Position numbers and translations under genes: made by a program. Source: Streptomyces sp. CG1 (GTDB lineage Bacteria; Actinomycetota; Actinomycetes; Streptomycetales; Streptomycetaceae). Taken from it: DNA of 64,000 bases. The notes under the pieces were generated by a model that was not told the DNA's origin, did no database searches, and saw nothing but the letters and a program-made list of their open reading frames with translations. Position 1 is the first letter of the stretch, and every line of letters begins with the position of its first letter. This document shows positions 28,164 through 35,346 of this stretch, piece by piece. The stretch lies in assembly GCF_041080625.1 (NCBI RefSeq), contig NZ_CP163518.1, positions 1,302,001 through 1,366,000 on the forward strand, written 5' to 3'.

Positions 28164-28198
28164 GCGTGCCGGCCGCCCCGAGGGAGCGGCCGGCACGC
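28164..28198 (-). terminator. Hairpin between lanA and lanC (attenuator)
   Basis: The arms GCGTGCCGGCCGC (28164-28176) and its perfect reverse complement (28186-28198) flank a 9-base loop, starting just after the precursor stop. A partial terminator here is the usual way to keep precursor mRNA abundant relative to the enzymes. Confidence 0.8.
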
Positions 28199-28210
28199 TT
28201 CGGCGGTTCG

Positions 28211-28396
28211 TCAGCAGCCGACCGGGCACTGCGTGAGACAGCTGAGCACGGTGCAGGTGGCCTTGACCGACGGGCACTTGGTGGTGCAGCCGAGGCAGGT
28301 GGCCGTCGGGAACGGCTCTGCGGCGGTCTCGCCCTGCGAGGTCACCTTGACATCGAGCACGAAGGGGTCGGCGACGGCATTGGCAGTTGCAGACAT
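28211..28396 (-). CDS. Class I lanthipeptide precursor (LanA), seven Cys
   Basis: This 61-aa peptide starts with ATG behind GAGAGGA. The leader has PFVLDV at 11-16, which fits the F-x-L-D recognition box of class I leaders. The presumed core from about Thr31 holds Cys at 34, 37, 41, 48, 53, 57 and 61, and nine Ser/Thr (31, 33, 38, 39, 43, 47, 49, 52, 55), enough for up to seven thioether rings. Cys is the last residue. Just before the core lies EPFP (27-30), a good site for a prolyl peptidase. I do not recognise the core as a known lantibiotic. LanC, LanB and LanT follow in the same direction. Confidence 0.9.
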   Translation of the reverse strand: MSATANAVADPFVLDVKVTSQGETAAEPFPTATCLGCTTKCPSVKATCTVLSCLTQCPVGC

Positions 28397-28415
28397 GGTG
28401 CGGTTCCTCTCCGAG

Positions 28416-28430
28416 AAAAAAAAGGGGGGG
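28416..28430 (-). repeat. Homopolymer pair (A8 G7) upstream of lanA
   Basis: Eight A are followed directly by seven G on the + strand, which in the lanA transcript reads as seven C then eight U, about 20 bases before the start codon. Such runs are rare in this GC-rich DNA. They could vary in length by slippage and alter the leader region. Confidence 0.6.
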
Positions 28431-28567
28431 ACGTTCGATGCTGCTGCCGGACACCCGAAAACTAAGTCGATGGACGTTTCCGAATCAACCGATCGACGTA
28501 CTGGGACGGAGAATTGAGAAACTCGCCATATGCCGCTTTCGACAATAGACCGGGGACTGGCGCCGTG

Positions 28568-29944
28568 TTAACGCGAAGCCGCACGGTCGGCCCAGCGAGC
28601 CAGCATCGCCCTTGCCTTGGCTGATTCAGGCGCGGACAGTGCGGCGAGTGACGTCGTGCCGTGGGTGGCACCGGGCGCGGTGAACTCGGCCGAGTCCCGG
28701 GTGCACGGACCCACGGTGAACCGCTCGGCGCCCCACGGGTCCTCCTGCCCGTAGACGAACATCAGTCGCTTGCCGTCGCGGTCGATCCAGTTCTGGACGT
28801 CGCGCATCGCGTCGCGGTCGAAGGGCTGGTTCCGCAGCTCGGGGGGCAGGAAGTTCCGGATCCGGTATACGTCCGGGTAGCGGCGCAGGTCCGCCAGCCA
28901 GGGGAACGCCGGTGATGGGCTGCCGAGTTGGGTGGCCGCCTGGTAGTAGTAGCCGACGTGCGCGGAGATCCGCTGGTCGGTGTAGCCGTCGAGGCCGTTG
29001 AGGCTGAAGTTCAGCCAGCCCCATAGGGTATCGACGGTGGCGTTCGGCACCGGCACCAGGCCGCATTCCCGGTCGCCCCATAGCATCCAGAACGAGAACA
29101 CCGACTCCATGGCCAGGTACTCCACCGCCCGGTCGGTCGTCCTGAACGTCCGGGAAAAGGTGTCCCCCTGGGCGCGCGCCCAGGCATCCAGCCGGGCCGC
29201 CAATTCGGCACGGTGCTGGAGCAACTGGCGACTCACCCGCTCCACACCGGCCCGGCAGGCTGGCTCCCCGACCGTGGCGAGGAACCGGTCGTAGGCACTG
29301 TCGTCGGAATCGTCCACGTCGTTCGGAGCGACGTAGGCGACGGTGCCCGCCACGTCATGCGGGTAGAAGCGGCGGTGGTAAACGGACGCCATGCCGCCCT
29401 TGCTCCATCCGGTGCTGATCCAGCTGCCCCGGTACACCCGCTTCAGCGCCGACACTACCGCGTGGTAGTCGTCCGCCGACTGCCTGATGGTGAGCGTGCT
29501 CCAGTCCTGGGGGCTCGGCGTCGAGGACCCGAAGAAGCGGTGCTCGATCTTGAGTTCGTTGCCGTCCAGCAGCTTGGTCGGCTCGCTCAGTGCCTGGCTC
29601 TTGTCGAGTTCGTAGCCGGTGGAGTAGAGGACGGTCGGTGCGGCCAGCGAGCGATGGATGAGGTTTAGCCGCTGCTGGAACATCCCCTTCCTATGGTCGC
29701 GGTGGTCGACCCACTGCCGGAACTCCATCAGATACTGCCGACGGCCGCCGCCGTCCGTCTCATGTTGCTCCCGTACGGTCAGGCCGGGCACCTTCGCGAG
29801 CAGGGGCGCGATGTCGGACTGCATCCGGTGAGCCACAGCCGCGTCGGTGGCCGGGGCCGGCACGGCGCCGACGAGTTGCACCGCGGCCAGTAATAAGCCG
29901 ATCACCGTGGAGATCAGCTGGGTTCTGGTTCTGGTTCGCGCCAA
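28568..29944 (-). CDS. Secreted S37-family prolyl tri/tetrapeptidyl aminopeptidase
   Basis: This 458-aa protein has a Sec signal peptide (twin-Arg-free, hydrophobic 11-27, likely cut after AVPAPA). The nucleophile motif GWSKGGM near residue 180, and the pairs YVYGQEDPWG and GATHG near the C-terminus for the Asp and His, match the Streptomyces PS-10/S37 family. Such enzymes release peptides ending in Pro from free N-termini, as known for maturation of transglutaminase in S. mobaraensis. It is in the same direction as and 171 bp upstream of lanA, whose leader ends in EPFP. A role in trimming the lanthipeptide outside the cell is a reasonable inference; a general degradative role is the alternative. 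Confidence 0.8.
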   Translation of the reverse strand: MARTRTRTQLISTVIGLLLAAVQLVGAVPAPATDAAVAHRMQSDIAPLLAKVPGLTVREQHETDGGGRRQYLMEFRQWVDHRDHRKGMFQQRLNLIHRSLAAPTVLYSTGYELDKSQALSEPTKLLDGNELKIEHRFFGSSTPSPQDWSTLTIRQSADDYHAVVSALKRVYRGSWISTGWSKGGMASVYHRRFYPHDVAGTVAYVAPNDVDDSDDSAYDRFLATVGEPACRAGVERVSRQLLQHRAELAARLDAWARAQGDTFSRTFRTTDRAVEYLAMESVFSFWMLWGDRECGLVPVPNATVDTLWGWLNFSLNGLDGYTDQRISAHVGYYYQAATQLGSPSPAFPWLADLRRYPDVYRIRNFLPPELRNQPFDRDAMRDVQNWIDRDGKRLMFVYGQEDPWGAERFTVGPCTRDSAEFTAPGATHGTTSLAALSAPESAKARAMLARWADRAASR

Positions 29945-30040
29945 AGTCTTCCTCCTGTTGGAATTGACACCGGCGGGAATGAGGTTCCAGCTCTGTGAAA
30001 TGGGCTGCAGCCGGTGCGTTCTGGCTCCGACGTCACCTTA

Positions 30041-30059
30041 GAGGCTGTCTCACGTGGTG
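30041..30059 (+). repeat. Left terminal inverted repeat of the IS element
   Basis: GAGGCTGTCTCACGTGGTG, exact inverse of 31407-31425, preceded by TTA. Confidence 0.92.
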
Positions 30060-30065
30060 CTGCAG

Positions 30066-30500
30066 CTACTCGACCGTGCTCGTGAGAAACGTGTGGAACT
30101 CAGCGGCGAGGTTTCGCATCTCCTCGCCGGCCGCGTGCACGGTGGTGGCCTCGAAGTGCCACTCCTCGGACGGAGGCCGGTCATGGATGCCCCACGTCAG
30201 GTGGACGTAGCCGCCTGGGCGGTGTTCTGCCGAGACCGTCAGGTCGCGTTCCAGGGAGCGCCAGGCGCGCGCTCCTTCCCAGCCGCGGAAGTCCTCGGCC
30301 AGCGAGGCGAGGAAGGTGTCGAGGCCATCGCCGTCCCAGGTCCGCACCAGGGTCTCGACGCTCACCCATTGCCCGCGAGCTTTCACGAGGAAGTCGAGCA
30401 TGGGGTCGTCCCCGAATGGTCTTGCCGGCTTGGAGAAGAGCAGGTGGACCGGTCTTGGCCCGGGTTCTCCCACGCGTACCGCGGGATTATCTTCGATCAT
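30066..30500 (-). CDS. DUF6228-like passenger gene inside the IS element
   Basis: This 144-aa acidic protein has the pattern LVRTWDGDGLDTFLASLAEDFRGWEGARAW followed by SLERDLTV and a terminal helix GEEMRNLAAEFHTFL. I recall this as the DUF6228 family common in Streptomyces; its function is unknown. Its stop codon is seven bases inside the left inverted repeat, and it reads away from the transposase from a start at 30500, 98 bp from the transposase start. Because both terminal repeats and the target duplication enclose it, it travels with the element. The likely alternative, capture of a neighbouring host gene by use of a distant end, would have the same outcome. Confidence 0.7.
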   Translation of the reverse strand: MIEDNPAVRVGEPGPRPVHLLFSKPARPFGDDPMLDFLVKARGQWVSVETLVRTWDGDGLDTFLASLAEDFRGWEGARAWRSLERDLTVSAEHRPGGYVHLTWGIHDRPPSEEWHFEATTVHAAGEEMRNLAAEFHTFLTSTVE

Positions 30501-30598
30501 TTGAGCAGGTTAGAAGTCATGAGCCTCGATGACCAACTGCCATCCTCACAGTGCCCGGGCACGGGCCGCAGGCGCCGCTTGGAGCGTGATCGTCCACT

Positions 30599-31416
30599 AT
30601 GGCTGTGGATCTTGCGCGGGAACTGGTACCCGATGGGCTGTGGAAGATCGCCGCGCCGCTGATACCGCCGTTCCGGCCCAGGCAGCAGGGTGGCGGGACG
30701 GCGCCGGTGGCGGACCGGAAGGTGTTCACGGCGGTGGTGTACGTGCTGACCAGCGGTTGCGCCTGGCGCTACCTGCCGCCGACGTTCGGCACCTCGCCTG
30801 CCACTGCGCACCGCAGGTTCACGACGTGGACCAAGGCCGGACTGTGGCGCCGGCTACACCGGGCCGTCCTGGACGAACTCGGTGCCAAGGGCGAGCTGGA
30901 CTGGACCTCAGCGATCACCGACGCCGCGTCCGTCCGTGCGAAAAGGGGGGCGCGCTGACCGGACCGAACCCGGTCGATCGCGGCAAGAAGGGCAGCAAAC
31001 TGCATGTGCTGTCCGAAGCCCAGGGCATCCCGCTTGCCGTCGCGGTCTCCGGCGCGAACGTGCACGACAGCCAGGCGTTCAAGCCGCTGCTCCTGGGCCT
31101 TCCCGCCATTCGCTCTCGGCGCGGGCCACGACGACGGCGACCGGTCAAGGTCCGCGCTGACAAGGCGTACTTCTCCGCCGAACACCTCGCCTGGCTCCGC
31201 GCACGAGGGCTCATCCCGCGTATCGCGCGCCCGGGTGTCGAGTCCAGCGAGCGGCTCGGCCGACACCGCTGGAAGATCGAGAGATCGATCGCCTGGCTGT
31301 TCGGCTACCGCCGTCTCACCGTCCGCTATGAACGCAAGGGCAGCCACTTCCTCGCCTTCCTGGGCCTCGCCGCAGCTCTCACCTGCTACAAGAAACTCGC
31401 GAAACTCACCACGTGA
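30599..31416 (+). CDS. IS5-family transposase, two frames joined by -1 frameshift
   Basis: The first frame (30599-30958) codes 119 aa with VLTSGCAWRYLPPTFG and the first catalytic Asp (ITDAAS). It stops just after the run A4G6 at 30941-30950. A -1 shift there joins it to GGALTGPNPVDRGKKGSK, and the second frame runs to TGA 31414-31416 with the second Asp (KVRADKAYFS) and the Glu (RWKIERSIAW). The DDE set is complete and no other lesion is seen, so the element may be active if the shift occurs. The stop lies inside the right terminal repeat. Confidence 0.85.
30941..30950 (+). promoter_or_regulatory. Transposase frameshift tract (AAAAGGGGGG)
   Basis: Four A and six G lie three codons before the stop of the first transposase frame. 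A one-base backward shift here enters the second frame. Homopolymer slippage is the usual mechanism in this IS group. Confidence 0.7.
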
Positions 31417-31425
31417 GACAGCCTC
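31407..31425 (-). repeat. Right terminal inverted repeat of the IS element
   Basis: CACCACGTGAGACAGCCTC, exact inverse of the left end. It contains the transposase stop codon and is followed by the TTA duplication. Confidence 0.92.
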
Positions 31426-31428
31426 TTA

Positions 31429-31827
31429 GACGGGAACCGACGAGTGGGAGGGGAGTGGAGAATTCTGCGACCGAAATACTGCCCCGTGGAGACCGGGTGG
31501 CGATGAGTTCGGCTGCGCAACCAACGACGATCTCGGGGGGCAGGTTCCGGTGCGCCGGAAGAGGGCGCCTTGCCCGATGTACGGCTGGTTCGCGGCCCAC
31601 CCAGGGTGTCGGTACACGTGGAGTCGACCTTCGCAGGTCGCCCGAACGCCTCGCTCTTCTCTCTGTTCGACGAGGAAAGACCTGGCCGCCCTCACCCATG
31701 ACATCCGGGAGGAAGAGCTTCCGCAGCACAGCGTCTCCGTCCGTCGAGGCGCATCTCGTCAGTCCTCGTGTGCTGTCTTGACCCCCGTACGATCACCAGT
31801 GGGGCGGGGCCGCCGGGAGTGATTGCG
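31429..31827 (+). other. About 400 bp without a convincing gene
   Basis: This lies between the IS element and the lysis cassette. Short open frames occur on both strands but none has a ribosome binding site together with plausible protein sequence. It may hold the lysis promoter, or remains of the junction where the RiPP genes entered the tail locus. Confidence 0.5.
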
Positions 31828-32187
31828 GTGACTGTGCCGCCGAGCGCCGAACCCACGCTGTGGGAACTGCACCGCGCCGTGTCACAGTTGCGCGAGGACC
31901 TGCGTGGCGATCTCGCTCAACTGGCCGCCCGTCTGGATCAGGTGGTCACGCAGGACGTGTACCGCGCGGATCAGCGTGCCGTCGATCAACGCATCAGCCA
32001 GATCGAGTCGGGGCTTGCGGCACTGCGTGGAGAGCATGATCAGTCGATTGAGCGTGCTGAGCAGCTGCGGCGCGAGGACCAGGCCCAGGCGGCAGCCACT
32101 CGCCGGCTCGTGATCAGTGCGTTCGTTTCACCGCTCCTGGTCCTGGCAGTGCAGGTGTGGCTGGCTTCGAAGGGCGCTGCGCCGTAG
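31828..32187 (+). CDS. Coiled-coil membrane protein of the lysis cassette
   Basis: Starting at GTG 31828 with GGGAG eight bases upstream, this is a 119-aa protein. Residues 10-90 are a charged helical coiled coil (LHRAVSQLREDLRGDLAQL). Residues about 95-114 form a membrane helix (LVISAFVSPLLVLAVQVWLA). Proteins of this form commonly precede endolysins in Streptomyces phages and prophages, and may act as a holin, antiholin or spanin-like factor. The exact role is not determined. It is 59 bp upstream of the amidase and reads the same way. Confidence 0.65.
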   Translation: MTVPPSAEPTLWELHRAVSQLREDLRGDLAQLAARLDQVVTQDVYRADQRAVDQRISQIESGLAALRGEHDQSIERAEQLRREDQAQAAATRRLVISAFVSPLLVLAVQVWLASKGAAP

Positions 32188-32246
32188 CCCCTGTGCGGTG
32201 GGGGTTCATCGAAAGTCTAGGCGCGGGGAGATAGAGAGCGCCGATT

Positions 32247-33131
32247 TTGGCGACGCCCATCAGTCCCGACCGTCTCATCGCGGTTTTGCGCGCCGAAGGC
32301 GTGCGTGTCGTGGAGCAGCCCGGTTGGAAGACGCACAATCGGAATCACAAGGGTTCGTGGGGGCCGGTCCACGGGGTGATGATCCATCACACGGTGACGT
32401 CCGGCACGAGCAACACCGTCAGCATCTGTGAACGCGGCTACGAGGGCCTCCCGGGACCGCTGTGCCACGGTGTGATTGCCAAGGACGGCACTGTGTACCT
32501 CGTCGGCAACGGCAGGGCCAATCACGCTGGTCTCGGAGACGGCGACGTGCTGAGTGCAGTGATCGGAGAACGCTCGCTGCCGCGCGCCGACGAGGCCAAT
32601 ACGGACGGCAACCGGCACTTCTACGGGTTCGAGTGCGAGAACCTCGGCAACGGCAAGGACCCTTGGCCGGCGGCCCAACTGGAGGCAATCGAACGTGTCG
32701 CGGCAGCATTGTGCCGTGTCCACGGATGGGGCTCGGCCAGCGTTATCGGCCACCGGGAGTGGCAGCCAGGCAAGATCGATCCGCTTGGCTTCACCATGGG
32801 TGGGCTGCGAGATCGGGTGTCCGCCCGGCTGAAGGGCAGGCCGAAGAGCCCGTCGCAGTCGACCTCAGGGGTCTACGCGCCGCCGCCGTTTCCGAAAGGT
32901 CTTGCTCCGGGTCGCTCGACACCGTCTGCGAAGGTTCTTCAGCAGGCGCTGAAGGACACCGGCTGGTTGGACCGATCGGTACCGCTCGCGGACAGTTACG
33001 GGCCGCAGACCCAGAAGGCTGTCGCCAGCTTCAACCGCAAGCACAACCTCTACACCACCGGGCACCCCTACGACCCGGCCATCGGCCGACGTGGATGGGA
33101 CCTCCTGCACCGACTCGCCTACGGGAACTGA
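32247..33131 (+). CDS. Endolysin: PGRP-type amidase with peptidoglycan-binding domain
   Basis: This 294-aa protein has a TTG start, with the purine-rich GGGGAGATAGAGAG upstream. Residues 38-185 form an amidase_2/PGRP domain with MIHHTV (His47), GHREW (His169) and KIDP (Asp178) as zinc ligands. It cuts the bond between N-acetylmuramic acid and L-Ala. Residues about 225-290 (KVLQQALKDTGW, YGPQTQKAVASF) are a peptidoglycan-binding domain. There is no signal peptide, as in phage lysins that need a holin. The membrane protein genes on both sides fit a lysis cassette for the tail module. Confidence 0.88.
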   Translation: MATPISPDRLIAVLRAEGVRVVEQPGWKTHNRNHKGSWGPVHGVMIHHTVTSGTSNTVSICERGYEGLPGPLCHGVIAKDGTVYLVGNGRANHAGLGDGDVLSAVIGERSLPRADEANTDGNRHFYGFECENLGNGKDPWPAAQLEAIERVAAALCRVHGWGSASVIGHREWQPGKIDPLGFTMGGLRDRVSARLKGRPKSPSQSTSGVYAPPPFPKGLAPGRSTPSAKVLQQALKDTGWLDRSVPLADSYGPQTQKAVASFNRKHNLYTTGHPYDPAIGRRGWDLLHRLAYGN

Positions 33132-33133
33132 TC

Positions 33134-33361
33134 TTGCTCCAGACTCTCGCCGATTTCGTCCGCACGCACAGCACCCGTCTGTACGCCATTGCTACCGCAG
33201 CCCTGTCGTTGATCGCCTACTACGTTCAGGACCTGCCCACCGGGCTGATCCTTGCGCTGATCGCCGCAGGCCTTGGTACCGGTGAGGCCGTCCAGCGTGT
33301 GGAGGACAGGAAGACCGCGAAGGCGCTGATGCAGGAACCTTCGCAGGTGCCCGACCTCTGA
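33134..33361 (+). CDS. Holin-like small membrane protein
   Basis: The TTG at 33134, only two bases after the lysin stop, opens a 75-aa protein. A hydrophobic region at 15-47 (YAIATAALSLIAYYVQDL, LILALIAAGLGTG) would form one or two membrane helices. It is followed by a charged tail (RVEDRKTAKALMQ). Size, position and topology are those of a phage holin. No stronger start is available in this frame. Confidence 0.75.
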   Translation: MLQTLADFVRTHSTRLYAIATAALSLIAYYVQDLPTGLILALIAAGLGTGEAVQRVEDRKTAKALMQEPSQVPDL

Positions 33362-33435
33362 TCCGCTGTTGCGGTTTCGACCGTAGCCTCCTCCTCTCGA
33401 TGCCGTGATCAACGTCAAGAGGAGGAGGCTTCACC

Positions 33436-34023
33436 ATGCTGACGGTCACCATGTGCACGGGGAACGAGGGCAAGTTCCGCACGGCCCAGGAGCATCTCGC
33501 ACCGTGGGGCGTCGAAGTGGAGCAGACGGTACTGGAACTCGATGAAATCCAGACGACTTCCGTGGCGGTAATCGCACAGCACAAGGCCCGGCAGGCTTTT
33601 GAACTGCTCCGGCGTCCGCTGTTCGTTGAAGACTCCGGGTTCTTCATCGACGAGTTCAAGGGCTGGCCCGGACCGATGGTTAAGCATGCGCTCGAGGCCT
33701 TCGGTCCTGACGGTCTCACGCACCTCGCGGCGCTCACGAGGACGCGCTCTTGCCGCTTCGCCAGTGCTGCCGTCTACGTGGATGCGGACGGCGAGTTGCA
33801 CACGTTCGCGGACGACACGCGCAGCCCGGGGACCATTGCGCCCGTGCCGGACCGAGGAGACGGGCCTCGATCGTGGTCGGATCTGTGGTCGATCTTCATT
33901 CCAGATGGCGCGTCAACGACGCTCGCTGCTCTCCCTGCGGAGGAGCAGCATCGAGTCTTCAATGAGTGGAAAAGAGGTTCGGTTGTCGCGACGATGGGCG
34001 AATGGCTGGCCCAGTCTCAGTGA
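33436..34023 (+). CDS. HAM1/RdgB-like non-canonical NTP pyrophosphatase
   Basis: This 195-aa protein starts with ATG behind GAGGAGG. Its N-terminus CTGNEGKFRTAQE matches the family's TGNxxKxxE motif. LFVEDSGFFIDEFKGWPGP corresponds to the acidic metal site, and DTRSPGTIAPVPDRG with WSDLWSIFIPDG to the later conserved block. Such enzymes hydrolyse XTP, dITP or related nucleotides to monophosphates. The copy is divergent from the housekeeping RdgB and may belong to the mobile region. It is separated from the holin by 74 bp, so it may or may not share a transcript with the lysis genes. Confidence 0.75.
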   Translation: MLTVTMCTGNEGKFRTAQEHLAPWGVEVEQTVLELDEIQTTSVAVIAQHKARQAFELLRRPLFVEDSGFFIDEFKGWPGPMVKHALEAFGPDGLTHLAALTRTRSCRFASAAVYVDADGELHTFADDTRSPGTIAPVPDRGDGPRSWSDLWSIFIPDGASTTLAALPAEEQHRVFNEWKRGSVVATMGEWLAQSQ

Positions 34024-34216
34024 CATCTCGGTCGTGATATCACCGCAGCGATAGGGGCTTGGGCGTTGGATGGTCCATGGTGGTCATCCGCCGCTGCCGG
34101 GATTTACGGGATGTACTGGTTCCCCCGCGGGGCTGCTCGGGAAGTCGGCGAGCGATCCGTTCAGCAACCGGAGATCGCGCTTACGCCAAAGCCGCTGCCC
34201 GTCGAGAGGTCCAGCC

Positions 34217-34864
34217 ATGTCGCGCCGGCCCGAAGAATCGTCCTACGCGTTCACCGTCTCGCCGCTGGAGGAGGCGGTGCCCGTCGCACGGAGCCGCGTG
34301 GCGCATCGCGCTCAAGAACTCGGGTTTTCCTTGGATTCCCCCTTGTTCGATGACTTGAAGTTGCTGACGACGGAAGTGGTAACGAACTCGATCAGGCACA
34401 CGCAGGCCTCCTGTGTCGTGTGCGTGCGCTGGACCGGCGAGCGGCTGCGCGTGGAAGTCACTGATGTCGAGCCCTCGTTGGTGAGCCCGTCTTGCGCCGA
34501 ACTCATGGACGAGAGCGGGCGCGGTCTACTCCTCCTGGAGGCGTTGGCGGCAGCGTGGGGCTGCCAGCCCTGCCCCGCGGGGAAGACGACATGGTTCGAG
34601 TTGGCGGTGCCCACTGTGGGGAGGCGTCCGCGAGCACGGCGCTCTCACACACTCTGGAGGGAGTTCACCGCGGGACCGGCTCCCTTGACGCCCCTGCTCC
34701 CGCTGCGGCTGAGCCACAGGTCATCGTGCACGCGCCAGCGAAGCTGGAACACCAAGCTGCTTGAGTCCGGCCGGCTCTGGTTGTTCGTCTCCGTGCTGCT
34801 GAGGTCCTGTGGTCGAAATGGGCACAGGATGCAACGTTCAAGAGGGTGGTCGGTAGATCGATGA
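34217..34864 (+). CDS. Anti-sigma-factor-type ATPase (HATPase_c_2), C-terminus shifted
   Basis: From ATG 34217, with GAGAGGT upstream, the protein has 215 aa. Residues 5-135 form an RsbW-like ATPase domain with LTTEVVTNSIRHT (N box), VEVTDVEPS and ESGRGLLLLEALA, and end in KTTWFELAVPTV. Compared with the partial second copy at 55.4 kb it lacks one base near 34614, so the last 80 residues are in a different frame from the copy. The original protein probably ended at 34764. The enzymatic domain is unaffected. Such proteins are numerous in Streptomyces and bind sigma factors or antisigma antagonists; the partner here is unknown. Confidence 0.75.
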   Translation: MSRRPEESSYAFTVSPLEEAVPVARSRVAHRAQELGFSLDSPLFDDLKLLTTEVVTNSIRHTQASCVVCVRWTGERLRVEVTDVEPSLVSPSCAELMDESGRGLLLLEALAAAWGCQPCPAGKTTWFELAVPTVGRRPRARRSHTLWREFTAGPAPLTPLLPLRLSHRSSCTRQRSWNTKLLESGRLWLFVSVLLRSCGRNGHRMQRSRGWSVDR

Positions 34865-34897
34865 GCCCTCAGCGCGGCAGCTCCGGTGTGGGCAGCC
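34483..34897 (+). repeat. Direct repeat, left copy (ATPase 3' part plus downstream DNA)
   Basis: About 415 bp, matching 55413-55829 in the same orientation. The coding part is diverged. The last 92 bp (34806-34897) differ from 55738-55829 at a single base (34862 T against C). The pair flanks 20.5 kb of toxin, immunity and hydrolase genes. Confidence 0.85.
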
Positions 34898-35009
34898 CTC
34901 CCCCGTAGAACTGGAATCAGAATGAGGTCTCTGGGGCTCGGGAATGACGGCACGCCCTATGGAAGCTGGACTCCGGACCAGGCATCGACTTCGCACTGTC
35001 TGTCGGCAT

Positions 35010-35200
35010 CCGGGGTTCGGGAGGGCATCGAGCCGCCGGGCGAGCGCCCTGGTGATCACGTCGGTCCAGGGCCAGTGGTTCTCCAGTCGGAGAATGCGGC
35101 GGCGGCAGGTGGTGACGAGCTCGGCGGCGGTGGAGAACAGCCGCAGTCGCAGACGACGGGGCTCCCAAAGCCTGGAGTCTGCGGAGAGGGCGAGCATGGC
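35010..35200 (-). pseudogene. Transposase remnant (IS1380-like C-terminus)
   Basis: On the minus strand the sequence WEPRRLRLRLFSTAAE, CRRRILRL and HWPWTDVITRALARRLDALP is recognisable as the C-terminal part of an IS1380-type transposase. No catalytic region or terminal repeats remain, and the rest of 34.9-35.35 kb holds no intact gene. It marks past IS activity next to the direct repeat. Confidence 0.55.
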
Positions 35201-35346
35201 CGCCGACGGGTAGCGGGGGCTGGCCGCACCCCGCACCGTTCGCACCGAAGTACGCGATTGAGTCTGGCAGTTGGCCGGTGAAGCGCCAGACGCCAGCCGT
35301 GCGCCCGCTTCCTGGTCAAGAGGCTGCGCCTGGTTGCGGGTGAGGT

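Larger units (their letters stand above)
30041..31425 (+). mobile_element. IS5-family (IS427-group-like) element with passenger gene, 1385 bp
   Basis: Perfect 19-bp inverted repeats (30041-30059 and 31407-31425, GAGGCTGTCTCACGTGGTG) bound the element. It is flanked on both sides by TTA (30038-30040 and 31426-31428), a target duplication fitting this family. Inside are a two-frame DDE transposase reading right and, to its left, a gene of another function reading left. Both genes stop within or a few bases from the terminal repeats, so the element is compactly filled. The family is normally about 0.8-0.9 kb. It lies between the lanthipeptide protease gene and the phage lysis genes. Confidence 0.9.

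Noticed and set aside
31779..31800. TTGACC and TACGAT as a promoter for the lysis genes
   Set aside because: The two hexamers are only about 4 bases apart, far too close for a sigma-70-type promoter.
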